The notes under the pieces are model-generated. The model did not search any database and was not told the origin of the DNA. It worked only from the letters and a program-made list of their open reading frames with translations. 64,000 bases of DNA from Scytonema sp. UIC 10036 (GTDB lineage: Bacteria > Cyanobacteriota > Cyanobacteriia > Cyanobacteriales > Nostocaceae). Positions within the stretch are counted from its first letter, which is position 1. Each line of letters begins with the position of its first letter. The position numbers and the translations under genes are program-made. Below are positions 38,938 to 48,050 of this stretch, piece by piece. The DNA lies in the NCBI RefSeq assembly GCF_009725235.1, contig NZ_WJFC01000040.1:13848-77847 (forward strand), read 5' to 3'.

Positions 38938-39732
38938 ATGACTACACCTAGAATTACTGTTGTTGCAGGTCCAGCAGGTGTCGGAAAAACAACTTGGATC
39001 TATCAACACATAGCTACTCCAGATGCAAATGACCGCGTTAGTGAAGAGGTACTATATCTTTGTCTTGGAAGTGGAAATATTCCTATTGACCAAACTTACC
39101 TAAAAGCAGAATTGCCTCACATTAAAGTCTTTGGGGACGATCGACAAGTTGATTTTTTCAACCAGTTACCCAAAGCAGATGCGGTTTATATAGAACTGGG
39201 GTCTTATTTGCAATTAGGAGTAGTAGCTCAAGTTTTAGATAATTTACCTTATTGGAAAGTTGCGCTCCTTCCACCACAATTGACTCCTAAATATTCTGAT
39301 TGGTATTCCTGGGCAGAAGCAATTTTACCAGGTGCAGCTATTGACACCAATACGGACACGACTCATCTATGGCGTGTATTAACTACTGGTGAAGTCATTG
39401 ACGAAGATAGTTTACATGAGTTTTGGTATGAAATAACTCACGGCGCTTATGGTAAAGTTGCTCGTGCGAAGGGAATTTTTGAAGTGGCTGATGGACGAAG
39501 TCTTTACGCTGATTTTGTCTCAGGTGTACCATCAACGGAGTTTCTGGAGTTCAACCTACCGCGCTATTTAGAAGGTAGACCAAAGCGTTTCAGTGGGATA
39601 GAAGTGTTGGGGCAAAACTTGGATGAAGCAGCAATGCATCAAACTTTAGAAGATTGTTGTTTGTCAGAAGTTGCCATTCGCCAATACCAACAACAAGTCA
39701 AACAAATTTTACTTGAGGAGATCCAAGCGTGA
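38938..39732 (+). CDS. CobW-like P-loop protein lacking the CxCC motif
   Basis: This 264-residue protein starts with a clear P-loop (VVAGPAGVGKTTWIYQHI). A degraded GTPase core follows (AVYIELGSYLQLGVVAQ), then a CobW C-terminal-like part (LWRVLTTGEVIDEDSLHEFWYEITHGAYGKVARAKGIFEVADG, in parts; FSGIEVLGQNLDE). The GCxCC metal-binding motif of COG0523 proteins and the NKxD motif are absent. The ATG at 38938 is used. It overlaps the next gene by 4 bases (GTGA), so the two are translationally coupled. It is probably a divergent member of the zinc-response GTPases. Confidence 0.78.
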   Translation: MTTPRITVVAGPAGVGKTTWIYQHIATPDANDRVSEEVLYLCLGSGNIPIDQTYLKAELPHIKVFGDDRQVDFFNQLPKADAVYIELGSYLQLGVVAQVLDNLPYWKVALLPPQLTPKYSDWYSWAEAILPGAAIDTNTDTTHLWRVLTTGEVIDEDSLHEFWYEITHGAYGKVARAKGIFEVADGRSLYADFVSGVPSTEFLEFNLPRYLEGRPKRFSGIEVLGQNLDEAAMHQTLEDCCLSEVAIRQYQQQVKQILLEEIQA

Positions 39733-40541
39733 AAATAGCAGTCATGTCATGTATTCATGGTAATTATGAAGCCTTAGATGCTGTTTTACTCGATATCGAC
39801 AAACAGAAAGCTGAGAAAATTTACTGTCTTGGTGATTTGGTGGGATATGGTCCCTACCCAAATGCAGTCGTGGCACAAATTCGCTCTTTAGATATTCCAA
39901 CTTGTGCTGGTTGTTGGGATGAAGATATTGTTGAGGGATTGAATGCTTGCGATTGCAGTTATCCTTCATTGCTGGCTGAAAAACGTGGAAAATTGGCTCA
40001 TGAATGGACGAATAAGGAAATTTATCCAGAAAATCGCGAATACTTAGCAAAGCTGACTCACAGTTTGCGTGAAGGGAACCTCGCATTTGTTCACGGTAGT
40101 CCACACAGCAACCATGAATATTTGTTACCAGAACTTGACGCTTTCATGGCGCTAGAACGAGTCCTTTCTACAGGAGCAGATGTGCTGTTTTGTGGTCATA
40201 CACATATACCTTATGTTCGTACATTGAATGCAGGGAGTTTACAAGTATGCCTCAAAAGTAAAAGTGTGGAAGAAAAAGTTCAGAGTTTTCATGCACCCTT
40301 AAAACGAATTATCAATGTTGGTTCGGTAGGAGAACCCAGACATGGGCGACCAAATGCCACTTATGTTATTTATGACACGGATACTGAAGAAGTGATATTG
40401 CGGGAAGTTTCTTACGATTATCAGAAAACTTGTGCAGCAATTATTGAAAAGGGTTTACCGACAATCTTTGCTTGGCGTTTGGCGAACTCTTTGGAGTTTG
40501 CGGAACGGGCGGATGACCCAACTCATGTTTGTACAAGGTAA
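39729..40541 (+). CDS. Metallophosphoesterase (altered metal site)
   Basis: This is a 270-residue calcineurin-like phosphoesterase of the YfcE/Mj0936 type. The order of blocks is correct: MKIAVMSCIHGNYEALDAVL, KIYCLGDLVGYGPYPN, LAFVHGSPHSNHEYL, VLFCGHTHIPYVR and IINVGSVGEPRHGRP. The first metal motif reads CIH where DxH is expected, so one Asp ligand is replaced by Cys. The start is GTG at 39729, overlapping the GTPase stop codon. It belongs to the operon of the CobW-like gene and is followed by a more degenerate relative. The substrate is unknown. Confidence 0.85.
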   Translation: MKIAVMSCIHGNYEALDAVLLDIDKQKAEKIYCLGDLVGYGPYPNAVVAQIRSLDIPTCAGCWDEDIVEGLNACDCSYPSLLAEKRGKLAHEWTNKEIYPENREYLAKLTHSLREGNLAFVHGSPHSNHEYLLPELDAFMALERVLSTGADVLFCGHTHIPYVRTLNAGSLQVCLKSKSVEEKVQSFHAPLKRIINVGSVGEPRHGRPNATYVIYDTDTEEVILREVSYDYQKTCAAIIEKGLPTIFAWRLANSLEFAERADDPTHVCTR

Positions 40542-40588
40542 TGGTTAGTGGTTAGTGGTTAGTGGTTAGTGGTTAGTGGTTGGTGGAT
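40542..40588. repeat. GGTTAGT heptamer tandem repeat
   Basis: About six units of TGGTTAG/TGG fill the gap between the two phosphoesterase genes. They run up to the start codon at 40590, so they also supply the leader of the second gene. Confidence 0.85.
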
Positions 40589-40589
40589 A

Positions 40590-41339
40590 ATGAGTAAGTG
40601 GGCGATTTTGAGTGGAATTGAGGGAAATTTGATGGCTTATGAGGCTGTGATAGCAGATATTAAGCGTCAAAGTCGTTGGATAGAGGCATTGTATATTATC
40701 GGTGATGTGGTGGGACCCACAAAGGAATGCGAACAACTGGTGGAACGGGTGTGTTATCCGAGGAAGGGAGAATTAAAACCTTTGATTTGTAAGGGATGGT
40801 GGGAGGAACAGTGTTTGATTTTACACGGTCTTAGTGGAACGGGGGAACCAACTGAGTTAATGACGAGATATGGAGGGGAAACGGTTAAGTTACTGTGGGA
40901 TTGTGTCTCCCGTCAAACCGTACAATGGATAAGGACGCTTGATTTTGGTTTTTTTGAGTTAGATTGTTTGTTAATTCACGGTACAACAGTTTCTGTAGAC
41001 GAGGAACTGACTCCGGAAACCCCTCCCATTCAAATGCTCGATAGGTTGTTACGGATGCAAGCTAACAACTTGTTTTGTGGTCGTTCTGGTTTGGCTTTTG
41101 AGTATCAATTACAATCGGGTTCTATTACGACAGAAGTAACGACTCTCGATCGCCAATCTTCCAATACTATTAATATCAACTCACGTCAAGTTATTGGTGT
41201 AGGGAGTGTGGGACGCACTTTTGGAGAAGCTACTTATACCCTCTATGACCCTGGTACAAACCAAGTAGAATTTAAAAGCGTTCGCTATGGAATAAGTAAG
41301 GGGTTTGGGAGCGACAAAATCAAAGCTAGTTCAAATTAA
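40590..41339 (+). CDS. Catalytically degenerate metallophosphoesterase-like protein
   Basis: This 249-residue protein is colinear with the preceding phosphoesterase: KWAILSGIEGNLMAYEAVIADI, ALYIIGDVVGPTKECEQL, CLLIHGTTVS, NLFCGRSGLAFEY and VIGVGSVGRTFGEATYTLYD. The metal motifs are eroded: DxH has become GIE and GHTH has become GRSG. It can hardly be a normal metal-dependent phosphoesterase. The ATG at 40590 is used because the longer frame would translate the tandem repeats. It may be a non-catalytic partner of the upstream protein. Confidence 0.75.
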   Translation: MSKWAILSGIEGNLMAYEAVIADIKRQSRWIEALYIIGDVVGPTKECEQLVERVCYPRKGELKPLICKGWWEEQCLILHGLSGTGEPTELMTRYGGETVKLLWDCVSRQTVQWIRTLDFGFFELDCLLIHGTTVSVDEELTPETPPIQMLDRLLRMQANNLFCGRSGLAFEYQLQSGSITTEVTTLDRQSSNTININSRQVIGVGSVGRTFGEATYTLYDPGTNQVEFKSVRYGISKGFGSDKIKASSN

Positions 41340-41534
41340 GTTTAAATCTCTATCTGCACTTTCTTTTCAGTACACTCACTACTCATAGATGAAAAGCTAT
41401 TTTAATGAAATAGCCAAAAAAAACTAAATATTACTTTTTCTTACAATCTAGTCAATTGCTTAAATAAAAAGGATTATGATTGTTCCCAGAAATTTGTTCG
41501 ACGCCGCTCTCTAAATACTCACGAGGAAAACAAA

Positions 41535-41924
41535 ATGTCACTGAACGTTAGTGTGCATCTCGTTGCTCAAGCCGAAGTAGGTAAAGTCAATGAAGCAGAA
41601 TTTGTTGACATTATCAGGGAATCATTACCTTACGCTTGGGGAATTGTAGAAGGTCTTGCAGAACGTCTAGCAAGAGGAGAAGAATGGGCTAACCATTGTG
41701 TTGCACCACCAACTGAAAAGCATAGATCGCAATTATTAAGGATGATAGGTGGAGATGCAATCCGTGGAGCGGTTGAGCGTTATTTTGAAGTAAAATTAGC
41801 ATTTCAAAACTGCCACAACCTTGCTGTTTTTCGACCAGAAAATCTAGATTTTCCTGCTTACCTAAATTTTATTTCAATTGAAAGTCAAATTCTCAACCAA
41901 ACGCCAGAATTAGTAGACTGTTAA
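41535..41924 (+). CDS. SCO5389-like conserved protein
   Basis: This 129-residue soluble protein follows the pattern of the SCO5389 family known from actinomycetes: MSLNVSVHLVAQAEVGKVNEAEFVDIIRESLPYAW (split here), LLRMIGGDAIRGAVERYFEVKLAFQNCHNLAVF and the C-terminal SQILNQTPELVDC. The function is unknown. A conserved Cys-His pair (QNCHN) and a terminal Cys are notable beside zinc genes. A weak half-match to the Zur dyad (41470-41484) lies upstream, not strong enough to annotate. GAGG lies about 10 bases before the ATG. Confidence 0.7.
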   Translation: MSLNVSVHLVAQAEVGKVNEAEFVDIIRESLPYAWGIVEGLAERLARGEEWANHCVAPPTEKHRSQLLRMIGGDAIRGAVERYFEVKLAFQNCHNLAVFRPENLDFPAYLNFISIESQILNQTPELVDC

Positions 41925-41995
41925 ATAAGAGAGTTGAAGGATTGAGTGGTAAATAAGTAAGTCTGCGGGAAAATTCATCAGTATGTAACGAAAGG

Positions 41996-43078
41996 TTAAG
42001 CAAAGCTATTGGAGTTAAATTTAACACGTTGTGTACTGTAGTTTCCTCTTTCTCCTCTAGCTTGAACACCATCAATTACGGTATAGGCAAGTTCTAGCTC
42101 GTTATCAAACATTTTTCCTGCCAGTTCATCCTTTTTCAGGTGTTGCCATTCCAATTCAACCCTTGTTCATTTGCGAGCAATATTTTGGCAAAAAGAAGAT
42201 GTACAAACCCATTTGTTCCCACTTTGGCCATAATTTTTGTACCTGCTTACATCGATGTATTGGGCCGTTATCCTGCACTATGACTCGAATGCGCCCTATA
42301 TTTTGAGCATTTTGGGCTTCCAACTCCATCATCTGGATGTAAGATTTACGACTAACACCTCCAATCACCAAACCGTAAATAAAACTGATTAAAGGTTGAA
42401 AAAAGCCAATAATACTTAATCTGCGACCACGACGTTGGGTTTGTTCCAGATGTTTTTGCTCACCTCGTTTGTAGTAGGTGTAACTAGGCTCACTCCACGC
42501 ACAAAACCCTGATTCATCCAAATATTTTAGGTCTATTTCTCCGGCAGCCGCAGCTAATTCCAGCATATCTAAGTCTGCTTGCTTTTTTTCCCGTATTACG
42601 GGGTCTTGTTTTGCTTTGTGGCTTTTTCTAGTTCGTTTCCAAATGATCCCCTTTTTTTGAGTACCCGTCTTAATCTGTCGGGACTCAGTTTAATAGAGCG
42701 TTAGCGAAGCTCCTCGCTTTGCGAGGCTCGCTTTCTAATTTTTGGGTTAGTTGAAGACTGTTGTATGTACGCGGTTCCTGTTTCAGGCATTCTTCCAAAA
42801 ACACTATGTCAACTTCTGTGTATTTCGGTTTGCCCCCTCGACCTGGTTTATCCCAAAGTCCTTCTAGACCATGCTTTTCCCATTTATGTAAAACCTCTCT
42901 CACTGTTTGTGGACTCCAGTTAAAGTGAGCTGCTATTTTCAAGGGCGTACCAACCATGTGCATTTAACCTGATTACTTCTACTCGGTCTTTAACTTTCTG
43001 TGATGTGTACCCAGTTCTCAGGTTTAATAGGGTTCGGTCTTGCTCAGGAGTCAGAAATACCCTTAAACGAGCGCCCAT
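41996..43078 (-). pseudogene. IS630 transposase, multiply frameshifted
   Basis: It starts at ATG 43078 (MGARLRVFLTPEQDRTLLNLR) and shifts frame near 42965. An HTH part follows (IAAHFNWSPQTVREVLHKWEKHGLEGLWDKPGRGG). A palindromic repeat interrupts it at about 42694-42735. It continues with the DDE domain (KYLDESGFCAW; VIVQDNGPIHRC; KYCSQMN) and shifts again near 42160 before the end (ELEWQHLKKDELAGKMFDNELELAY...GERGNYSTQRVKF). The catalytic residues are all recognisable, but the protein cannot be made intact. Confidence 0.85.
42694..42735. repeat. Small REP-type palindrome inside the IS630 transposase
   Basis: GCGTTAGCGAAGC followed by CCTCGC...GCGAGG and GCTCGC forms a compact hairpin. It replaces coding sequence between the HTH and DDE parts of the transposase. 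It is probably a later insertion. Confidence 0.6.
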
Positions 43079-43157
43079 ACTTTAGTCACCTCGGTAGATA
43101 CATTTTCCGTATTTATTTATCTTTACATAGTTTGGTTTTTTCTCGCCGACCTACTTA

Positions 43158-43635
43158 AGTTTTTATGTACTTCTATAAAATTTTGGAAAAGTACCTACAT
43201 TCTCTAAAATGGCGGAGTTGTTTAGATTATATTCAAATTAAGCACGTGAAGGTATGTAAGCTATTCCACTGAGGTTAATTGACACACAGGAGCGTTAGTA
43301 TTAATATAACGATAACCAGTATATTTATACGAGTTTAATGGCTCAAACCTTGCCTAGTTAAAAGCTAGGTAGGGGTTTGTTTATTTTTGTTAGATTGCTT
43401 GCTATGCTTGCTTTTGATCTGTTACCCCTCCATCTAAAGTTCTAGCTCAAAATTTTGATTATTTATATCCAATGTGATACCTGTAAAATAGAAAATATCC
43501 CTATAAGCAAGGGAAATTTATACCATTTAGTTAGAAACTGGGAGTCATTCAGGCTCGCCAGTTTTTATTTATGAGAGATTATTACCGCTATCACGCTCAC
43601 GTAACAGTTGCCGATCGCATCTTCTCCAGTTAATA
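43158..43635. other. Non-coding region with two hairpins
   Basis: No gene is seen. One hairpin pairs CAAACCTTGCCTAG with CTAGGTAGGGGTTTG (43344-43379) and is followed by T-rich sequence, like a rho-independent terminator. A second pairs AAACTGG with CCAGTTT (43535-43564), followed by TTATTTAT. Confidence 0.5.
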
Positions 43636-43650
43636 TAATAATTATTTTCA
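43636..43650 (+). promoter_or_regulatory. Zur-like box upstream of the SidA-like flavoprotein
   Basis: TAATAATTATTTTCA, reverse complement TGAAAATAATTATTA, matches the Zur dyad at 12 of 14 positions. It is the best of the five in the window and lies 35 bases before the ATG at 43685. Confidence 0.62.
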
Positions 43651-43684
43651 TATAGAGTTGGATTGTCCAACAGCAACGCAATTT

Positions 43685-44932
43685 ATGACCGCTATTCCCG
43701 CAAAAATAGACCTAGCGCTTATTGGTGCAGGTCCTCATGCTCTTACCTTGATTACCCACTTGTTGCAAAAACGGCAGACAATATGGGGTAAATTCCTTAT
43801 ATTTGATTCAAGTGGCAAGTGGATGAGTCGGTGGGAACATCAATTTGCTGCTTTGGAAATTCCCCATTTGCGATCGCCCGCCGTTCACCATCCCGATCCA
43901 AATCCTTTCGCTTTACGGAAATTTGTTGAATCTCAACACCGTTCCCAAGAATTATTTTCTCCCTACGATCTACCAGGAACTCAACTATTTCGAGATTTTT
44001 GTCAAGATATGATTCGAGTTCGCCAGTTGCACGAGCAAGTCATTCCCTTGGCAGTTAGGAGCATTGAACCATTACCACATCGTTTTCATCCTCGATTTCG
44101 CCTGGTCTTACAAGACGGACAGACTATAATTGCACGGAGGGTAGTGCTGGCAACTGGCAATGGTGAACTTCAGATACCTAATTGGGTAAATGAAATTCAC
44201 TCAGCATACCCTCAAGATAGGCTTTGTCACTCACAAACAATCGATCTCCGGAAATTGCAATTGAAGGGTGAAAGAGTGTTGATTGTGGGTGGCGGATTGA
44301 CAAGCGGACATTTGGCAGTCAGCGCTATTTCTCGTGGTGCGAAGGTTCATTTGATGCTTCGGCGTAATTTATCAGAAAAGTTATTTGATGCTGAACCGGG
44401 TTGGTTGGGGCCAAAGTATCTCAAAGGATTTTTTGCTCAATCAGATTGGGAGCAACGCGTTGTCATGATTCAGCAAGCGAGAAACGGTGGTTCCATGACA
44501 CCGGCAATGGTCACACAACTGCGGCAACAAGTGCATCGCAGCAATCTCAGAATTGATGAAAACTGTCAAGTCGTCAAAGCTCAGTGGTTGGGTAATCATT
44601 GGCACGTAGAATGTCAGGATGGCACTCATACTGAGTGCGATCGTATTTGGCTGTCTACTGGTACTAAATTCGATGTTCTTGGTGAACCTATATTAAAAGA
44701 TATTTTAGAGGTGTACCCTACCACGATTGTTAAAGGTTTGCCCGTGTTAGATACTTGTTTGCGTTGGCCTGGTTGTGAATTATTTATCATGGGTGGCTTG
44801 GCTGCTTTACAAGTGGGACCAACAGCACGGAATTTATCAGGTGCAAGAATGGCTTGTGAGAAAATTGTCCCAGCTATTGTGAAGCCAAGTGTAGCTCTTT
44901 CCCACGCGATCGCTGGAATACAAGCAAGTTAA
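43685..44932 (+). CDS. FAD/NAD(P)-binding flavoprotein, SidA/IucD-like
   Basis: This 415-residue protein starts with an FAD motif (IDLALIGAGPHALTLITHLLQ). A central NADPH motif is VLIVGGGLTSGHLAVSAISRGAKVHLMLRR (in parts). The FATGY-like segment typical of N-hydroxylating monooxygenases is seen only loosely (RIWLSTGTKFDVLGEPIL). The sequence PHLRSPAVHHPDPNPFALRKF is characteristic of a cyanobacterial subgroup. The ATG at 43685 is preferred to an upstream TTG (43658). The Zur-like box suggests induction by zinc shortage. A role in making an N-hydroxylated metallophore, or another redox reaction, is inference only. Confidence 0.75.
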   Translation: MTAIPAKIDLALIGAGPHALTLITHLLQKRQTIWGKFLIFDSSGKWMSRWEHQFAALEIPHLRSPAVHHPDPNPFALRKFVESQHRSQELFSPYDLPGTQLFRDFCQDMIRVRQLHEQVIPLAVRSIEPLPHRFHPRFRLVLQDGQTIIARRVVLATGNGELQIPNWVNEIHSAYPQDRLCHSQTIDLRKLQLKGERVLIVGGGLTSGHLAVSAISRGAKVHLMLRRNLSEKLFDAEPGWLGPKYLKGFFAQSDWEQRVVMIQQARNGGSMTPAMVTQLRQQVHRSNLRIDENCQVVKAQWLGNHWHVECQDGTHTECDRIWLSTGTKFDVLGEPILKDILEVYPTTIVKGLPVLDTCLRWPGCELFIMGGLAALQVGPTARNLSGARMACEKIVPAIVKPSVALSHAIAGIQAS

Positions 44933-45108
44933 TTAAGCATTAACTCAATGAAAAGACAATAGCATTATATAGCGTTTCTTAGTCTGCTGAGGTACAGATT
45001 TATCTGCGTCCATCTGCTACAGGCTGCGGTTAATTATTTCTTAGAGTACCTCACGAATGTGGGAATTGCTATGTGCGAGTGGTACGAGGATGACTACTCA
45101 AAACAAAA

Positions 45109-45137
45109 ATCCCCGTTGACACGCGTATCAACAGGGG
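45109..45137 (-). terminator. Hairpin terminator after the 45165 gene
   Basis: CCCCGTTGA pairs with TCAACAGGGG across a CACGCGTA loop, about 28 bases beyond the stop codon of the minus-strand gene. It is preceded on that strand by TTTTCATTA-like T-rich sequence and followed by TTTTTG. Confidence 0.55.
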
Positions 45138-45164
45138 GAAGAAAGATAAACTTTTCATTAAGAC

Positions 45165-45584
45165 TTAAGCAGCAATACCAAGAGCTGGTTCGTGAAGTTC
45201 AAATTTCTTTGCATCATTAGCCCACACGTTGTAATCACTATCAGACTGGCGTTTATAAAAGATTCTGTGACCCTCATCATCGTCCGCAGGTTCTACAGAG
45301 AAGAGAACAGATACTGTAATTTGCTCTGGTCCTGTTTCTTGTTCTTCAACGGAAATCGTAGCAGAGTAAAATTGTATTCCATTGATGTCGATTGTCTTAT
45401 CAAATTTTAATATTTCACTGTGAAAGTCTACTTCCAAATCATGTTGCCAAAGAAAATTAGCGGTGCCCTTCTTTGCAGTTAGAATGAAAGTTCCTACATT
45501 TGGAGCAAGAAATCCTACCTCAGGTGCAGCATCACTGACAGCCTTTCCATGTGACGGATCTACATTGAAAGTTTTGGGAAACAT
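45165..45584 (-). CDS. Hypothetical protein, beta-rich
   Basis: This 139-residue acidic protein starts MFPKTFNVDPSHGKAVSDAAPEVGF. It is rich in beta-strand-like segments (VGTFILTAKKGTANFLW; IQFYSATISVEEQETG; ITVSVLFSVEP) and has no signal peptide or membrane span. The ATG at 45584 has AGAGG 9 bases upstream and is preferred over a longer frame from 45659. A hairpin follows the stop codon, so it is a monocistronic unit. I do not recognise the family. Confidence 0.72.
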   Translation of the reverse strand: MFPKTFNVDPSHGKAVSDAAPEVGFLAPNVGTFILTAKKGTANFLWQHDLEVDFHSEILKFDKTIDINGIQFYSATISVEEQETGPEQITVSVLFSVEPADDDEGHRIFYKRQSDSDYNVWANDAKKFELHEPALGIAA

Positions 45585-45890
45585 ATAAAAAACCTCTAAA
45601 TTGACTATTAAATTTTGGACAATTGGTGAAACTTCTGTCATAGCAGTTTTCAATTGCATACAACACTGTAGAAACGTTATACGTAATGTCTCTACAGCCT
45701 ATTTGTATGCGAGCTAAATAAGAACTGCTATGGTTATCATGTTAGGTAAGATAGAGGAATTTAAGCGGTACCCCTCAGGGTGGTTTTGGCAAGTTCATCA
45801 AGAAAAGCAGAGGGCAGAAAGAAATTCTGACTCCTGACCTCTGCCAGTGAGCGAATGTTCAAGGGTTTGAGACCGCATTTTTCATGCCTA
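45585..45890. other. Intergenic, right flank of the zinc block
   Basis: No gene is recognised. The right junction of the block that separates nikC-like from nikD-like genes should lie between here and the hypothetical gene. Confidence 0.4.
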
Positions 45891-46757
45891 TTATCCTTGG
45901 CTGGTCTTGGGATCGAACAAAGCACGCAAACTTTGACCTAAAATATCAAAAGTTTGCACGGCAATCAGCAGAGCAACTCCAGGCAAGACTGCTAGCCACC
46001 AGTAGCCAGCAGATAGATAACGCATTGATTCTGAGAGAATAATACCAATTGCAGGAGTTTCTGGTGGAAGACCTAGCCCTAAAAACGTCAGCCCTGCTTC
46101 ATGAAGGATTGCATGGGGAAATAGCAACACTAATCCCACGAGAAACTGTGGCACTAGATGAGGAAGCATATGATGGCGGGCAATCCAGAGTGGAGAATGT
46201 CCCAGTTTTGCCGAAAGTTGTACGTAGTCAGAACTTTTCAGTTGCAACACTTCTGCTCGCAGCAATCGCGCTAAAGCCATCCAATGTGTCAGAGTTATGG
46301 AAATAAAAACTCCCGGTATGCCACCCCCTACCGCAAAAGCAATCAAAATAATCAATACCAAATGAGGTAAACTGAAGAAAACATCAATTATCCATGTAAC
46401 AACAGCATCTACAATACCTCCCATCGTTGCTGAGAGAGTTCCAATAACCAGAGCAACGATCGCACTACAAAACGCTGTCAGCAACCCTATTGTTAAACTG
46501 AAGCTCAGACCGTGTAAGGTACGAGTGAGCATATCTCTCCCCAACCAATCCGTACCAAATGGATGAGCCAAGGAAGGCGGCTGATTTCGTGCGAGCAAAT
46601 TAATCTCTAGGCCTGCTTCGCCAGCAATTTGAGTCCCTAATAGTAGCAGACTCAGAACTATCACACATAGGGTAATAAGAGTCAGCGTGCGACTTCTACG
46701 ATTGCCTAAAGTGAGCGAGGGTCTTAACGGGAAGGTTTGAGGAAGAAATAGTTTCAT
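45891..46757 (-). CDS. ABC transporter permease, NikC/DppC-like
   Basis: This 288-residue permease has an N-terminal membrane segment (LTLITLCVIVLSLLLLGTQIAG) and a periplasmic loop containing HPFGTDWLGRDMLTRTLHG, the hallmark of this family. The BPD core with EAA loop follows (RAEVLQLKSSDYVQLSAKLGHSPLWIARHHMLPHL, in parts). It overlaps the upstream permease by 4 bases. The ATPases that should follow are 18.5 kb away at 25913-27426. Confidence 0.9.
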   Translation of the reverse strand: MKLFLPQTFPLRPSLTLGNRRSRTLTLITLCVIVLSLLLLGTQIAGEAGLEINLLARNQPPSLAHPFGTDWLGRDMLTRTLHGLSFSLTIGLLTAFCSAIVALVIGTLSATMGGIVDAVVTWIIDVFFSLPHLVLIILIAFAVGGGIPGVFISITLTHWMALARLLRAEVLQLKSSDYVQLSAKLGHSPLWIARHHMLPHLVPQFLVGLVLLFPHAILHEAGLTFLGLGLPPETPAIGIILSESMRYLSAGYWWLAVLPGVALLIAVQTFDILGQSLRALFDPKTSQG

Positions 46758-47743
46758 GAGTGAGTCTTTCCTATACGGATGCGGGGATCGACAATTTGAT
46801 AGATAATATCGGCTAACAGATTGCCCGTGAAAACAAAGATGGCGCTGAAAAAAACAATACCTACCAGTAAGGGGACATCACTCCGTTGGGCTGCTTCAGT
46901 TGTGGCGTCTCCCAGTCCGGGATAACCAAATACTTTTTCAGCCAGTACAGAACCGCCAAACAGTTCGCTCAGAGATGCGAATTGCAAAGATATAGCAGGT
47001 AAGGCAATATTGCGTAGACCGTGATACCGAATAAATCCTAACTTTGTCTCTCCACGTGCAAAGGCAAAAAGAGCATAGTTGCTGTTGAGAACTTCAATGA
47101 GTTTTTCTCTTGTATGCAACGCAATACTGGAGACGCCAATGGCACTCAATGTGAGAGCCGGTAGGAGTAAATGATTGAGTCTCTGCCAAAGACTGACATT
47201 TTTAAGGAGAACTCCTGGTGGTGAAGCGCAGCAAATAGGAAATATATGTAAATTGACCGAAAATACAATCAGCAACAACAACGCTATCCAAAAAACGGGA
47301 GCCGATGAAAGAGTGTAAGCATAAAGGCGAATGGCTCTATCCATCCCAGACCCTTCTTTCATTCCTGCAAGAATGCCCAGCACAAATCCTAAAATACCAG
47401 AAAACACACAAGCTAAACCCATCAACCAAAGAGACGCAGCAAAGCGATCGCCGATTGTAGCAGCAACAGATTGATTGTAAGTTATTGAGGTACCTAAATT
47501 TCCTTGCAGTAGCTGTCCCAACCACAGAAAAAAGCGCGTTGTCATTGGCCGATCTAGCCCCCAACGCTCGGCTATCAATTGCCGTTGCTCTTCGCCAACG
47601 TGAAAGATATCAGCACCAATGTAAGCACTAACGGGATCGATAGGGGATAAACTCACCAGAACAAATGTGCAAATAGAAACAGTTGCTAGTAACAACAACA
47701 GGTGCAGGAATTTTTGGAGAATAAATCGAAGCAAAAATTTCAT
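46754..47743 (-). CDS. ABC transporter permease, NikB/DppB-like
   Basis: This 329-residue permease starts KFLLRFILQKFLHLLLLLATVSICTFVLVSLSPIDPV, typical of DppB/NikB. Blocks QLIAERWGLDRPMTTRFFLWLGQLLQGNLGTS and REKLIEVLNSNYALFAFARGETKLGFIRYHGLRN (EAA loop) follow, with six hydrophobic spans. It is coupled to the NikC-like gene by a 4-base overlap. The binding-protein remnant ends 6 bases upstream. The substrate could be nickel, a metal-chelate complex or a peptide; the adjacent TonB-receptor debris favours a chelate. Confidence 0.9.
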   Translation of the reverse strand: MKFLLRFILQKFLHLLLLLATVSICTFVLVSLSPIDPVSAYIGADIFHVGEEQRQLIAERWGLDRPMTTRFFLWLGQLLQGNLGTSITYNQSVAATIGDRFAASLWLMGLACVFSGILGFVLGILAGMKEGSGMDRAIRLYAYTLSSAPVFWIALLLLIVFSVNLHIFPICCASPPGVLLKNVSLWQRLNHLLLPALTLSAIGVSSIALHTREKLIEVLNSNYALFAFARGETKLGFIRYHGLRNIALPAISLQFASLSELFGGSVLAEKVFGYPGLGDATTEAAQRSDVPLLVGIVFFSAIFVFTGNLLADIIYQIVDPRIRIGKTHS

Positions 47744-47749
47744 AGGACT

Positions 47750-48050
47750 TCACTTACAAATCCATTGCCATTGAGGTAAGTTAGATACAATTGTCTCTTG
47801 ATAATGATTCGTTTGTTCAGTTTGTTTGCCAATATCCAGACAATTGCTAACTAAGTAAGTCTTGTGGAAGTTGACCATCCAGGCATACGCAGCATCACCT
47901 TTGGGAGTTACGCCCGTTTGCCCGTTCCACTGCACTAATTTGTAAGGTCCCGAACCGATGGGATTGCGAGCATAGTTGTTGTTATGAGAGTGTTTGGGAA
48001 CAATACCCAAGGTTGTCAGCTCCTCTGTGAACGTAATTTGAGGTAGCCCC
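47750..48050 (-). pseudogene. ABC transporter substrate-binding protein remnant (Nik/Opp type)
   Basis: From 48050 the frame reads QITFTEELTTLGIVPKHSHNNNYARNPIGSGPYKLVQW (split), a region near the middle of SBP_bac_5 proteins. It then jumps straight to the family's C-terminus (DAAYAWMVNFHKTYLVSNCLDIGKQ). More than half the protein (normally ~500-550 residues) is deleted at both the N-terminus and the centre. No signal peptide remains, so the importer lacks its own binding protein here. Confidence 0.8.

Larger units (their letters stand above)
41954..43157. mobile_element. IS630-family insertion sequence, inactive
   Basis: The ends are imperfect inverted repeats: TAAGTAAGTCTGCGGGAAAA at 41954 and, on the other strand from 43157, TAAGTAGGTCGGCGAGAAAA. 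The element is about 1.2 kb with a single transposase frame on the minus strand, broken at several places. The IS sits between the SCO5389-like gene and the SidA-like flavoprotein, near the right end of the zinc block. Confidence 0.8.

Noticed and set aside
41470..41484. Possible Zur box before the SCO5389-like gene
   Set aside because: Only about 9 of 14 dyad positions match and one half is lost.
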